Source: Arabidopsis thaliana (Eukaryota > Streptophyta > Magnoliopsida > Brassicales > Brassicaceae). From it: DNA of 64,000 bases. Both the position numbers and the translations under genes were made by a program. How positions within the stretch are numbered: the stretch's first letter is position 1; each line of letters starts with the position of its first letter. The stretch spans positions 20,467,261 through 20,531,260 of the forward strand of contig NC_003074.8 in the NCBI RefSeq assembly GCF_000001735.4, read 5' to 3'. The notes beneath the pieces were generated by a model. It was not told the DNA's origin. It searched no databases and saw only the letters and a list, made by a program, of their open reading frames with translations. Positions 12,042 through 22,056 of this stretch are shown here, one piece after another.

Positions 12042-13064
12042 ATGGTGGTTGTCACTCACATCTCCACTTCCTTCCACCAAATCTCTCCTTCCTTCTTCCA
12101 TCTCCGTCTTCGTAATCCCTCCACCACTTCTTCGTCTCGTCCCAAACTCGACGGTGGTTTCGCTTTGTCAATTCGAGCTTACATAGAGAAACCAAACTCT
12201 TTCTCCACCTTCGCTAACAAAGTCATCGGTTCTCTTCCCGTTATCGGACTCCTCGCTCGAATTATCAGCGATGAAGGCGGCGTTGGTAGAGATCTCGTCG
12301 ATTTCGCTGAGTTTAGGAAACGAGTTGGGAATAAATGTACTCCTGATGATTCTAGGGCTTTCTATGAGTTCCAACAGCGACGAGGCAAGGTAAAAGTTCT
12401 GATTTTGAGCTTAGATTCATGAAATTGAATTGTTGGGTTTTTTGTTAATGTGTGATCAGTGTTGAATTATAGCCTTGTTGTTGCTCTGTTTTGTTGTTAG
12501 GCAGGTGAGCCTTTGTATGTGCTTCTGTGTTGTTGGGTTGCTGCAGTAGGTGCAGGTCTTCTCAAATCTGAAGAGATTCTTGAAGGTGTTACTAGAGTTA
12601 GCATTTCCAATGATCTCGAGTTTGAAGAACAGAACTTCATTGCTTTGATGACTGAAGCTAGACAGGTTTGTTCTGGTATTTGGTTCAAGTACTAAATGTC
12701 ACTCATGTGTCAGAAAGGTTGATACTTTTGTTGGGTTATACAGAGAAGAGCAAAGTTGAACATTGATGCGCCAACAATACCGATGGAACTAAGAGTTGAA
12801 AAGGCTCTTGAAGGTATTTATGCTTGTTGCTTTCGGAGAGGACTTATTGAAGAGGAGGATGAGAAGCTTCTTAAAGTGATGTTAATAGCGGTTTTCCCAT
12901 CGGTTGAGAAGTCTGAGATAGAGAGAATCATCAAAGAGAAGGCGACAAGGGTTGAGGAAGGAGGAGAGGAAGAGAATGTTATGGCGAAACGGTTGCCTAA
13001 AGAAGCTATTCAAATGCAGATGAAGGATCTTGAATTCCTTCAACAACAAAACATAGAGTCTTAA
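12042..13064 (+). CDS. PSA3: Photosystem I assembly factor PSA3, chloroplast
   Basis: Three exons: 12042-12389, 12501-12665 and 12744-13064, giving 277 aa. PSA3 acts in photosystem I assembly at the thylakoid membrane. The first 45 residues are rich in Ser/Thr/Arg/Pro with few acidic residues, as expected of a chloroplast transit peptide. The body contains SLPVIGLLARIISDEGGVGRD (about 64-84) and a helical domain rich in Glu/Lys at the C-terminus ending FLQQQNIES. At exon 2 the acceptor could be the TTAG at 12500 or the GCAG four bases later; only the first keeps the frame (K-A-G-E-P). The call rests on memory of gene order (At3g55250, PDE329) and the transit peptide; sequence motifs alone would not name it. 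Confidence 0.8.
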
Positions 13065-13538
13065 CAATAGAGGTTGAGATGCCAAAACATGTTTACTTTT
13101 TCAGTACGGATTATTTTAAAAAATGCAATCAACTTTTTTCAGTCATGAGCAAGTAATTGTTACTGCATAGGTTTCGAGATATGGTTGCTTCCTATCATAT
13201 CTTTTGAGAACTTGGATTGATTCATTCAGTTTTTTAGATGGTGTTTGCCGTATGGTAGATGTGTGAATTTGCTCCAGTACATTGGAACAACATTTGAAAC
13301 TATAGGTAATAGAGTTATAAACTTAGTTTTCAATAAGATGTTTTTGTAAGACATTAAAATAATATAGTCCATCTAAAAAAAAAGGATGAGTTTGCTAATA
13401 TGAATATGTAAAAACTTCAAATAAAGAAAGCTTCTAAGCATTCAAACATTAGAAAAGGTATTATTATATTCAATCAATTTTGATGGTTACATTTGTTTGA
13501 TAAGATATAGTGATAACAATAATTTTCTTTTTGCTTTT
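13065..13538. other. PSA3 3' flank and S1-like gene 3' flank (convergent)
   Basis: 474 bases between two convergent genes. Nothing is seen beyond likely 3' untranslated DNA. Confidence 0.5.
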
Positions 13539-14039
13539 CTACGCTCCATCCTCCCATTCGAAACAGTATGGATTGTTTTTCTTCTCACGAGAAATACGAC
13601 AAATAGGGGTTACATCGTCTTGTCCTACTTCCCATATACATTCTTTACAAATCGGAAGTTCTCCAACTGGACTATCATCTCTTGATGCTTTAAATATATA
13701 AAAATAATGAGATCCACCATTATGCCACGTAAAATGACAACGAAATTTCGTAGTTTTAAAAAAGTTAACATAAAATCTGAAACCCCATGCACCATTCCAA
13801 GGAATATGTTTAAGCCCAAAATCATCTTCACTAGATCTGCAATGTACATTCAAAATTTCTCTATTTTTTAACTTGTTGCGGATTACAACATGTTTTTCGC
13901 TTAGAGGTAACAAGCCATCGCCGCCCGAAGTTGGTGCTTCCGCTGGAGCATCAGAAAGAACTAATGCAGACACAAAAAGAATAAGAGTATAATAGATCAT
14001 ACACAACATTATAAAATGAGGTTTACTTGTGAAAGCCAT
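13539..14039 (-). CDS. Plant self-incompatibility S1-like (SPH) secreted protein, copy 1
   Basis: Intronless, 166 aa, small secreted protein of the Papaver S1 stigma-determinant family. An N-terminal signal peptide of about 25-30 residues is rich in Leu/Ile/Phe/Val. The S1 domain follows, with VVIRNKLKNREILNVHCRSS, then WGFRFYVNFFKTTKFRCHFTW and CKECIWEV. Six cysteines remain in the mature part, most at family positions. A TATA-like element (minus strand) lies near 14091-14097, about 55 bases upstream. It is the first of three tandem copies in the same orientation. In poppy, S1 is a ligand that triggers pollen rejection. A. thaliana copies have no established common role; secreted signalling is inference. 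Confidence 0.88.
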   Translation of the reverse strand: MAFTSKPHFIMLCMIYYTLILFVSALVLSDAPAEAPTSGGDGLLPLSEKHVVIRNKLKNREILNVHCRSSEDDFGLKHIPWNGAWGFRFYVNFFKTTKFRCHFTWHNGGSHYFYIFKASRDDSPVGELPICKECIWEVGQDDVTPICRISREKKNNPYCFEWEDGA

Positions 14040-15026
14040 GGTTAAGTAAATTATGTAGGAGTGTTGTTAGATAAAACTTATAAGTTCTCTATTTATAGAT
14101 GTAACAAATTGTAAATATATTTAACAGTGAGAGTGACTAAACATCATGTAACGTATAATGCATGTATTTAGTCTATGTTAGTATTCAAAGTTGTAGATTC
14201 ATGCCTAAATTTATATTGTTTCCTTGGAAGTTTACAAATTTACTAATTTTAAAATATGAATTATATATCATTTTTGATAAGAATTATGATTCGGAATGTG
14301 TCTTATATATTATAATTTACAATACATGGAAATAAATCAATCTATTTGACTGTCGAAACGAGAATTTTTTTTTTTTTGATTGTGACTTTGACTTTCTAAA
14401 ACTACTAAAATCCAAAACCTTATTTTGTAGGTTTAGAAAGTTTTTCTTTTGCAACCAATGGACATGGTGAATTTTCCTAATGATCTCTGTATCGATTCGA
14501 TTTTGTTTTATGAGAATATCAAACTAGCTCTAATGAGGGTTACCGTGGTATTATATCAATCAATGATTATTCTGATACTAATTAGAGAACAAGAAAGATT
14601 TTGAATCAAAACTTGTACAAGTAAGAGATAAACGTGCAAGATTTATTACGATTTTAGAGGAACTTATATTCTGGGAAATGGATCATAATATACCATTAAA
14701 TTTTAAAGGCCATTTCACGAAATATCTCAAAAATCATATAGAGAATCAAGACTCATGACTCAGGAGTGTTACTTAGTAATGTAAGTTCACAACGTAAACG
14801 AGAGATAATCGTAGGATTTATATGGTTCTACAATATAATGAATAGTATAACCCATCTAATTTTCTTTTTAGTTTGCTTATGTGTATACATAACAACTTCA
14901 CATAAAGAAAGCTTATAAGCATTCAAACATTCGAACATTATAAATGGTATTATATTTATTCAATCATTCTCATGGTTACATTTATTTGATAAATTATAGT
15001 GATAACAAAAACTTTTTTTTTTCTTC
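14040..15026. other. Spacer between S1-like copies 1 and 2
   Basis: Upstream DNA of copy 1 is recognisably related to the upstream DNA of copies 2 and 3 (matching blocks near 14040-14330 and 14345-14430), so the old duplication unit was gene plus promoter. The undisrupted sequence TATATATTATAATTTACAAT at 14304-14323 is an empty site for Helitron 1 (A/T between 14315 and 14316). The left edge of the younger tandem duplication lies at 14613. Confidence 0.6.
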
Positions 15027-15530
15027 TTAAGGACCATCTTTCCATTTAAAACAGTAAGGCAAATGTCTCCCATCACGAACAATACGACAAATATGGCCGT
15101 TATCACCATATTTTCCTACTTCCCATATACATTCTTTACAAACTGGAAAACGTCCATCTGGATTATCATCTTTGTATACTTTAAAAATATTAAAGTAATG
15201 AGATCCGCCATTATGCCAAGTAAAGTGACAACGAAATTTGGTATTTTTCCAAAAGTTGACGTGAAAGCTGAAATCCCATGTACCATTCCAAGGAATATGG
15301 ACCATCCCAAAATCATGTTCACTGGATCTGCAATGTACATTCAAAATTTCTCTATTTTTTACCACATTGCGGATTACAACATGTTTTTTGGCTAGAGGTA
15401 AGAAACCGTCAGCACCCGAACTTGGTGATTCTGCGGGAGCATTAAGAAAATCTAAAGCAGACACAAAAAGAATTAAAGTAGAAAAGATCATAAATAACAT
15501 TAGAAAATGAGATTTATTATTAAAAGTCAT
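15027..15530 (-). CDS. Plant self-incompatibility S1-like (SPH) secreted protein, copy 2
   Basis: Intronless, 167 aa, closely related to copy 1 and almost identical to the broken copy 3. It has a signal peptide (about residues 1-26), then the S1 domain with VVIRNVVKNREILNVHCRSS, FHVNFWKNTKFRCHFTWHNG and CKECIWEV. The two conserved cysteines (NVHC, KFRC) and the terminal cysteines are present. A TATTTATAG-type TATA lies (minus strand) near 15579-15587, about 50 bases from the ATG. This copy belongs to the left unit of the HEXO1-region tandem duplication. Likely a secreted, cysteine-bridged beta-sandwich protein; its receptor is unknown. Confidence 0.88.
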   Translation of the reverse strand: MTFNNKSHFLMLFMIFSTLILFVSALDFLNAPAESPSSGADGFLPLAKKHVVIRNVVKNREILNVHCRSSEHDFGMVHIPWNGTWDFSFHVNFWKNTKFRCHFTWHNGGSHYFNIFKVYKDDNPDGRFPVCKECIWEVGKYGDNGHICRIVRDGRHLPYCFKWKDGP

Positions 15531-15786
15531 GACTAGGTAAATTATGTAGGTGTGGTTAGATAGAACTTAGAGACACCCTATTTATAGATATAAGAACATG
15601 TCAATATATTTGAGAGTGAAGGTGACTAACATTCATGTAACGTTGAATACATGTACTTACTCCATATTAGTATTCAACGATATAAATTTTTTTTTTTTCC
15701 TTTTGAGTTATAGATTTATTAGTTTTAATAAGAAATAAATACGTGTTTGGTAAAAAATATTTTCGGTTATGTCTTATATATTATAA
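15531..15786. promoter_or_regulatory. Promoter/upstream DNA of S1-like copy 2
   Basis: Short spacer homologous to 21210-21469. It ends at the A (15786) that flanks Helitron 1. Confidence 0.5.
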
Positions 15787-17879
15787 CTAGATCATAACCC
15801 GTGCTATACAGCACGGGCATTAATATTTTTTATAAATTAAATTGTATACTTTGTTTGAATTACACAAGAAATAGTATAGTATAAAAATGATGTCATAATA
15901 TTTTTCAATGTTTGTACTATTTGCATATAATGCTGCATTATATTGAATTTGTTTAAAAATGTTACTTTTATAATAAATACAACATATGTAGTTTTAAGTA
16001 AATGTGTAAAATTTGTATACAAGTTGTTTTGGTAAGAAACATGTTTTCTTTGTATTAGAGGATATAATTTTTGGCCTAACTTAGAATTAGTCTTTGTATA
16101 GCATTTTGGTTATATCGGTGGACCTAATTGGAGCCTATATTAGATTATCTTTAATAGAGCTAACGAAAGAACGGACCCGATAACCAATCTAATACCCGAA
16201 CCAAAAAATCGGGTTAAGGCGGGTTAAAATTTTAGGAAATTTCCTTATTAGGTAGAGTTTTAGTAAATCCGTAGATATCCGATTGGTCCGTAAATTACCC
16301 ATTACCCAAAAAGAGTATTCAAAAACCCAAACATTAATTTAATATCCAAAATATTAATTATATTTAATCGTAATATTATCTAATTATCTAAGATTATAAT
16401 TATAAATCTAAATATATCAATTAATTTTGGACCTAAATATCCAAAACAACTAAACTATTCAAAAATTATTTGTTATGTTTGTGAAAATTTAGTAAAATAT
16501 ATTCAAATATAATTAAATTTATTAAAACTTAACAAATTTAAAAGTTTTTTTTGTTTGGAGACCCGCTATCTACATACAAATTTCTCGTTTCTATTTTTTT
16601 TGGTATTTTTAGAGTCTGAAACGTTTTGTGCAAACTGACCCAAACCCAACTGGATCCTATCCGAACCAGAACCGAATATTTAGAATTATTCTATTAGGTA
16701 GTAAATCATATACCCATTAATCCCAAATCCGAACGGGTTCTACCCGAACTCGAATGGGTTACTCATATGCCCAACCTTATTCTCTGATTTAATTATCTAA
16801 AAACTCCCAAAAAAAACATATGTTTTGCTGACTACTTTTTATTCCAAAAAATTTACATCCTCTTCTGCCAAAATCATTTCATAAGACATCCCAAAACCCT
16901 TGGAATAATGATTCCATGAATGAAGAATCCTAATTTGAATATACCAAGAGGTTTTGAAAGGTTTTAAGTTTTTTATAGGTGTGTATGTGAGAAGGTACAG
17001 ACACCGTGATGGTAATCTGCTTATTTATAATTTTAACTTGCAGTATACCGCAGGTAGGCTTATATTTTAGTTAAACTAAAAACTTTTATTGTAAAGATGA
17101 TTATAAATATATGATATTATTTTATTTGATTTTAAATGTATAGTAAACTGCGAGTTGTATATGTTTTGTTGATATTATTTATATTGTTTAGTGTTTAAAA
17201 TTATACACTTGTATTTTGATTGTTAATTTTAGAGTTTAACTTGTAGTATACCATCTTGTATTAATATCGATTTAAACCCGTCAATTCTAGGATTTTCCAG
17301 CTTGTATTAAAAATTAAATCACATCATACACATAAAAAAAATATAATATGTTATTAATTATTGTAATATATAAGATTATAAATTTTAAAAATAATATGTA
17401 TGAAATTGAATATAAATATTCAAATTATGACTCAGTACTCAGTAGAAAATTTTCTTAAATCTATTTTTGACCCGTTATAATATTTTTCATGTATTGAACA
17501 GTTTATATTCTTTTTTAAAATTTAAATTATGTCATATGAGAAAAAAATCTAATTATTTTTTATAACGATAATATTATTTTTTGCAAAAATAGAATCATAT
17601 AAAGATGAGAGGTGAACTATAATAATTAATAAAAAAATTAATATGATAATTTAGATATCAAATCTAATTTGTTGATTTTAATTGTTTACTTTTTAGAAAT
17701 TAATAATGTATTTCGTTTTTTAATTAAATTTAATTAATTAAATTAGTATTTGACTTTTTAATTTTTAAAGAGATGAATTAATTTACTCTTTAAATTTTAT
17801 TTCTAATGGCATACCTATGTAATTACTTACAAAAAATAAGGTTACATTTAAAATGTACTTTCCAAATAATATAGTAGGA
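15787..17879 (-). mobile_element. Non-autonomous Helitron 1 (2,093 bp)
   Basis: On the minus strand the element begins with TCCTACTATATTATTTGG (17879 leftwards) and ends with CTAG (15790-15787). Seven bases separate the CTAG from an 8-bp stem, 4-base loop hairpin, CCCGTGCT/AGCACGGG at 15798-15817. It sits between a host A (15786) and T (17880). These are the Helitron hallmarks: 5' TC, 3' hairpin about 11 bases from a CTRR end, A/T insertion, no target duplication. The related empty site is present in two paralogous copies (14315/14316 and 21469/21470). There is no Rep/helicase reading frame, so it must be mobilised in trans. Around 16160-16760 it carries many CCCGAAC/CGGGTT-type short motifs. 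Confidence 0.9.
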
Positions 17880-18360
17880 TTTACAATATTTGGAAAAATA
17901 ATTAATTTTTTTGACTGTCGCAAAAAAAATAATAATATCTTTTTGATGTTTTCACTTTGTAAAACTATTAAAGATCGCAAAGTCTTATTTTTAATAATTT
18001 ACTTAAGACCCATGAATTTGTTTAGTTTACACAAAACACAAATTAACTGATTTGGGTGAAAAGATGACAAATATATTCAACGGACTTCGTAAAATGGGCT
18101 TTGCAGTTGGGCTTCACACATTCGTTCTTCGACCTTTTATCAGTCCGATCAACTTATATATAAAAGAACATCAAATCAGCTTTTGCTAATGAGAATTATC
18201 ATATGGTAATTAATGTATCAATCAATGCACAAAAGACTTTGAATTCATCGGAATTAAACACACACACCTTAGTAAGAGTTAAGAATATGTTTCCACCGAA
18301 CTAACAGAAACATGATACTAACAGAAACTCAAGTTGGTTGTTCGTGTAATAAAATCAAAA
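17880..18360. promoter_or_regulatory. Duplicated HEXO1 promoter segment, stranded between two Helitrons
   Basis: Homologous to 21470-21968, the DNA upstream of intact HEXO1. It includes the GGGCTTTGCAGTTGGGCTT motif near 18095-18113. In this copy it is cut off from the downstream HEXO1 fragment by Helitron 2. Confidence 0.75.
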
Positions 18361-19881
18361 CTAGATCATAATCCGTGCTAGCACGGGCATTAATATTTTG
18401 TATAAATTAAATTATATACTTTGTTTGAATTATATAGGAAATATTATAGTACAAAAGTGATACTATAATATTTTTCAATATTTTTACTATTTGGATATAA
18501 TGCTGCATTGGATTGACTTTGTTTAAAAATGTTATTTTTATACTAAATACAACATATGTACTTTTAAGTAAATGAGTAAAATTTGTATACAATTTGTTTT
18601 GGTAAGAAACAAGTTTTCTTTGTATTAGAGGATCTAATTTTTGGCCTAACTTAGAATTAGTCTTTCAGTTATATTTGTGGACCTAATTGGGCCCTATATT
18701 AAATTATTTTTGATAGGGCTGACGAAAAACGGACCCGATAACCAACCCAATACCCAAACCAAAAAACGGGGTTAGGGCGGGTTTAAATTTTAGGAAATTT
18801 TCTTATTGGGTAGAGTTTTAATAAACCCGTGGATATCCGATTGGTTCAGAAATTACCCGTTACCCAAAAAGGGTATTCAAAAACCCAAACATTAATTTAA
18901 TATCCAAAATATTAATTATATTTAATCGTAATATTTAGATTATAATTATAAATCTAAATATGTCAATTAATTTTGGACCTAAATATTCAAAACAACTAAA
19001 CTATTCAAAAATTATTTGTTATGTTTGTCAAAATTTAGTAAAATATATTCAAATATAATTAAATTTATTAAAACTTAACAAATTTAAAAGTTTTTTTTGT
19101 TTGGAGACCCGCTATCTACATACAAAATACCCGTTTCTAATTTTTGGGTATTTTTACGGCCTGAAACTTTTTATCCAAACTGACCCAAACCCACCTGGAC
19201 CCGACCCGAACCAGAACCGAATATTTAGAATTATTCTATTGGGTAGTAAATCATATACCATTAATCCTAAACCTGAACGGGTTCTACCCGAACTCGAATG
19301 GGTTACTCATATGTCCAGCCCTATTCTCTGATTTAATTATCTAAAAACTCCCAAAAAAAACATATGTTTCGCTAATTACTTTTTATTCGAAATTTTTTGC
19401 ATCCTCTTCTGCCAAAATCATTATATAAAACATCCCAAAACCCTTGGAATAATGATTCCATAAATGAAAATCTATTTTTGACCCGTTATAATATTTTTCA
19501 TGTATTGAACAGTTTATATTCGTTTGAAAAAAATTCAAATTATAGCATATGCGAAAAAACTCTAATTATTTTTTATAACGATGATATTATTTTTCGCAAA
19601 AACAGAATCATTTAAAGATGAGAGGTGAACTATAATAATTAATAAAAAATTAATATGATAATTTAGATATCAAATCTAATTTGTTGATTGTAATTGGTTA
19701 CTTTTAAAAATTACCAATGTATTTCGTTTTTTAATTAATTAAATTAGTATTTGACTTTTTAATTCTTAAAGAGATGAATTAATTTACTTTTTAAAGTATT
19801 ACTTCTAATGGCATACCTATGTACTTACTTACAAAAAATAAGGTTACATTTAAAATGTACTTCCCAAATAATATAGTAGGA
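18361..19881 (-). mobile_element. Non-autonomous Helitron 2 (1,521 bp)
   Basis: Same family as Helitron 1 and alignable over its length, except that the region matching 16921-17456 is missing. Minus-strand 5' end TCCTACTATATTATTTGGG (from 19881), 3' end CTAG (18364-18361). The sub-terminal hairpin has lost its loop and is a 14-bp palindrome CCGTGCTAGCACGG (18373-18386). Flanks are A (18360) and T (19882). The empty site is intact in the right duplication unit at 21968/21969. It has no coding capacity. Confidence 0.9.
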
Positions 19882-19973
19882 TTGAATCTTTCGACTAAAA
19901 AAAGGTTCTATCTTCTTCTTCTTCTCCTTATGTGACAAGAACGAACAATCCTCCATTGACCCAAATTTCGAAA

Positions 19974-20213
19974 ATGTCAACGAATCTTTTTCGTCTTATT
20001 CTCGTATTCATCACTTTATCTATCGCTTCATCTCTGTCAACTCCGTCGCCGGCTGATTCTCCTCCTTATCTATGGCCGTTACCGGCGGAGTTTTCGTTCG
20101 GAAACGAAACGCTCTCGGTGGATCCCGCCGTGACTCTAATCGTAGCTGGAAATGGTGGTGGATCTCCGATTGTTAGAGCTGCGTTTGTACAAACAGGAGA
20201 TAAACGTGCATGA
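19974..20213 (+). pseudogene. Truncated HEXO1 5' fragment (signal peptide plus N-terminus)
   Basis: Duplicate of the first part of HEXO1 exon 1: homology runs from 19882 through the leader and ATG (19974) to the junction at 20185-20187. There it passes into spacer DNA and meets a TGA at 20211. The remaining frame is 79 aa: the HEXO1 signal peptide, about 48 residues of mature N-terminus ending IVRAAFVQ, and a short non-homologous tail. The catalytic GH20 domain is entirely absent, so it cannot be an enzyme. Helitron 2 lies immediately upstream (ends 92 bases before the ATG) and separates it from its promoter. It is formally an open frame that could give a secreted peptide. Confidence 0.88.
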
Positions 20214-20705
20214 TTTAATATGATTTTAGAGGAACTTATGTTCTAGGAAATAGACCCAAAGATACCATCAAATTTTAAAGACCATTTCACGAGATATCTC
20301 AAAAGTCAAAAGACTGTCTATACGTACGTTAGGGACTTATGTCTCTTCGTTTTGGAAAACAAGACATTATTATCTTCTCTAAGCACATCATGCAAACTTA
20401 GTATAATCTTCTTATGATGTAGAATCAGGACTCATGACTCATGAGTGTTACTTAGTAATGTAAGTTCACAACGTAAGCGAGAGATAATCGTAGGATTTAT
20501 ATGGTTCTACAATATAATGAATAGTATAACCCATCTAATTTTCTTTTTAGTTTGCTTATGTGTATACATAACAACTTCACATAAAGAAAGCTTATAAGCA
20601 TTCAAACATTCGAACATTATAAATGGTATTATATTTATTCAATCATTCTCATGGTTACATTTATTTGATAAATTATAGTGATAACAAAAACTTTTTTTCT
20701 TCTTC
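20214..20705. other. Spacer, 3' flank of S1-like copy 3
   Basis: Duplicate of about 14640-15026 with an extra block of roughly 120 bases near 20300-20420. No gene is seen. Confidence 0.5.
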
Positions 20706-21209
20706 TTAAGGACCATCTTCCCATTTAAAACAGTAAGGCAAATGTCTCCCATCACGATCAATACGACAAATATGGCCGTTATCACCATATTTTCCTACTT
20801 CCCATATACATTTTTTACAAACTGGAAAACGTCCATCTGGATTATCATCTCTGTATACTTTAAAAATATTAAAGTAATGAGATCCGTCATTATGTCAAGT
20901 AAAGTGACAACGAAATTTGGTATTTTTCCAAAAGTTGACGTGAAAGCTGAAATCCCATGTACCATTCCAAGGAATATGGACCATCCCAAAGTCATCTTCA
21001 CTCGATCTGCAATGTACATTCAAAATTTCTCTATTTTTTACCACATTGCGGATTACAACATGTTTTTTGGCTAGAGGTAAGTAGTCGTCAGGGTCCGAAC
21101 TTGGTACTTCTACGGGAGCATTAGAAAAATTCAATGCAGACACAAAAAGAATAAGAATAGAAAAGATCATAAATAACATTGGAAAATGAGATTTATTATT
21201 AAAAGTCAT
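20706..21209 (-). pseudogene. S1-like (SPH) copy 3, inactivated by one nonsense codon
   Basis: Same 167-codon layout as copy 2. The conserved Trp of the HFTWHN motif is TGA at 20897-20895 (TGG in copies 1 and 2). The distance from this codon to the final stop is the same 189 bases as in copy 2, so no net frameshift is present. The truncated product would be 104 aa, keeping the signal peptide but losing the CKECIWEV and C-terminal cysteines. Promoter and TATA-like element (21259-21265) are intact. A pseudogene is the simplest reading; read-through or a short secreted product cannot be excluded. Confidence 0.85.
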
Positions 21210-22056
21210 AACTAGGTAAATTATGTAGGTGTGGTTAGATAGAACTTAGAGACACCCTATTTATAGAGATAAGAACATGTCAATATATTTGAGAGTGAAG
21301 TTGACTAACATTCATGTAACGTTAAATACATGTACTTACTCTATGTTAGTATTCAACTCAACGACATAATTTTTTTTTTTTCCTTTTGAGTTATAGATTT
21401 ATTAGTTTTAATAAGAAATAAATATGTGTTTGGTAAAAAATATTTTTAGTTATGTTTTATATATTATAATCTACAATATTTGGAAAAATAGTTAATCATT
21501 TTTTGACTGTCACATAAAAAGAAAAAATCTTTTTGATGCTTTGACTTTGTAAAACTATTAAAAGATCTCAAAGTCTTATTTTTATTAAATTTACATAAGA
21601 CCCATGAAATTGTTTAGTTTACACAAAACACAAATTAACTGGTCTGGGTGAAAAGATGATAAATATATTAAACAGACTTCGTAAAATGGGCTTTGCAGTT
21701 GGGCTTTATACGTTCGTTCTTCGACCCTTTATGAATCCGATCAACTTGTATATAAAAGAACATCAAATCAGCTTTTGCTAGTGAGAAATATCATATGGTA
21801 ATTAATGTATCAATCAATGCACATTCTGATACTAATCAGAACACAAAAGATTTTGAATTCATCGGAACTAAACACACACACCTTAGTAAGAGTTAAGAAA
21901 TATGTTTCCACCGAACTAACAGAAACATGATACCAACTCAAGTTGGTTGTTCGTGTAATAAATAAAAATTGAATCTTTCGACTAAAACAAAGTTTATCTT
22001 CTTCTTCTTCTTATGTGACAAGAACGAACAATCCTCCATTGACCCAAATTTCGAAA
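21210..22056. promoter_or_regulatory. Intact intergenic promoter, S1-like copy 3 / HEXO1
   Basis: Divergent promoter region of 0.85 kb without transposons. It preserves the two Helitron empty sites (21469/21470 and 21968/21969). A GGGCTTTGCAGTTGGGCTT block near 21689-21707 and a TATATAAA near 21750 lie on the HEXO1 side. A CTTCTTCTTCTTC leader precedes the start codon. Confidence 0.65.
22013..22018 (+). promoter_or_regulatory. Minimal AUG-stop upstream ORF in HEXO1 leader
   Basis: ATGTGA lies 44 bases before the HEXO1 ATG, in the pyrimidine-rich leader. It is an upstream start codon followed directly by a stop. The same six bases are kept in the truncated duplicate (19930-19935). Whether it lies in the mature mRNA depends on the transcription start. 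Confidence 0.55.

Larger units (their letters stand above)
14613..20184. repeat. Left unit of tandem duplication (S1-like copy 2 to HEXO1 5' end)
   Basis: Homologous to 20185-22267. It contains S1-like copy 2, the spacer and promoter, and the first part of HEXO1 exon 1. After subtracting the two Helitrons the unit is about 1.96 kb, against about 2.08 kb for the right unit; part of the difference is an extra block of roughly 120 bases near 20300-20420 in the right unit. Confidence 0.85.

Noticed and set aside
15063-15395. 110-codon plus-strand frame antisense to S1-like copy 2, repeated at 20742-21074
   Set aside because: It is kept in both copies because the DNA was recently duplicated. It lies entirely opposite a real secreted-protein gene and has no recognisable domain.
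16160-16760. CCCGAAC/CGGGTT-rich stretch (repeated at 18720-19310) as an independent tandem repeat
   Set aside because: It is internal to both Helitrons and irregular; it is part of the element body.
22015-22056. Extended HEXO1 N-terminus from 22015
   Set aside because: It would need a GTG start. The ATG at 22057 gives a proper signal peptide and the expected 541 aa.
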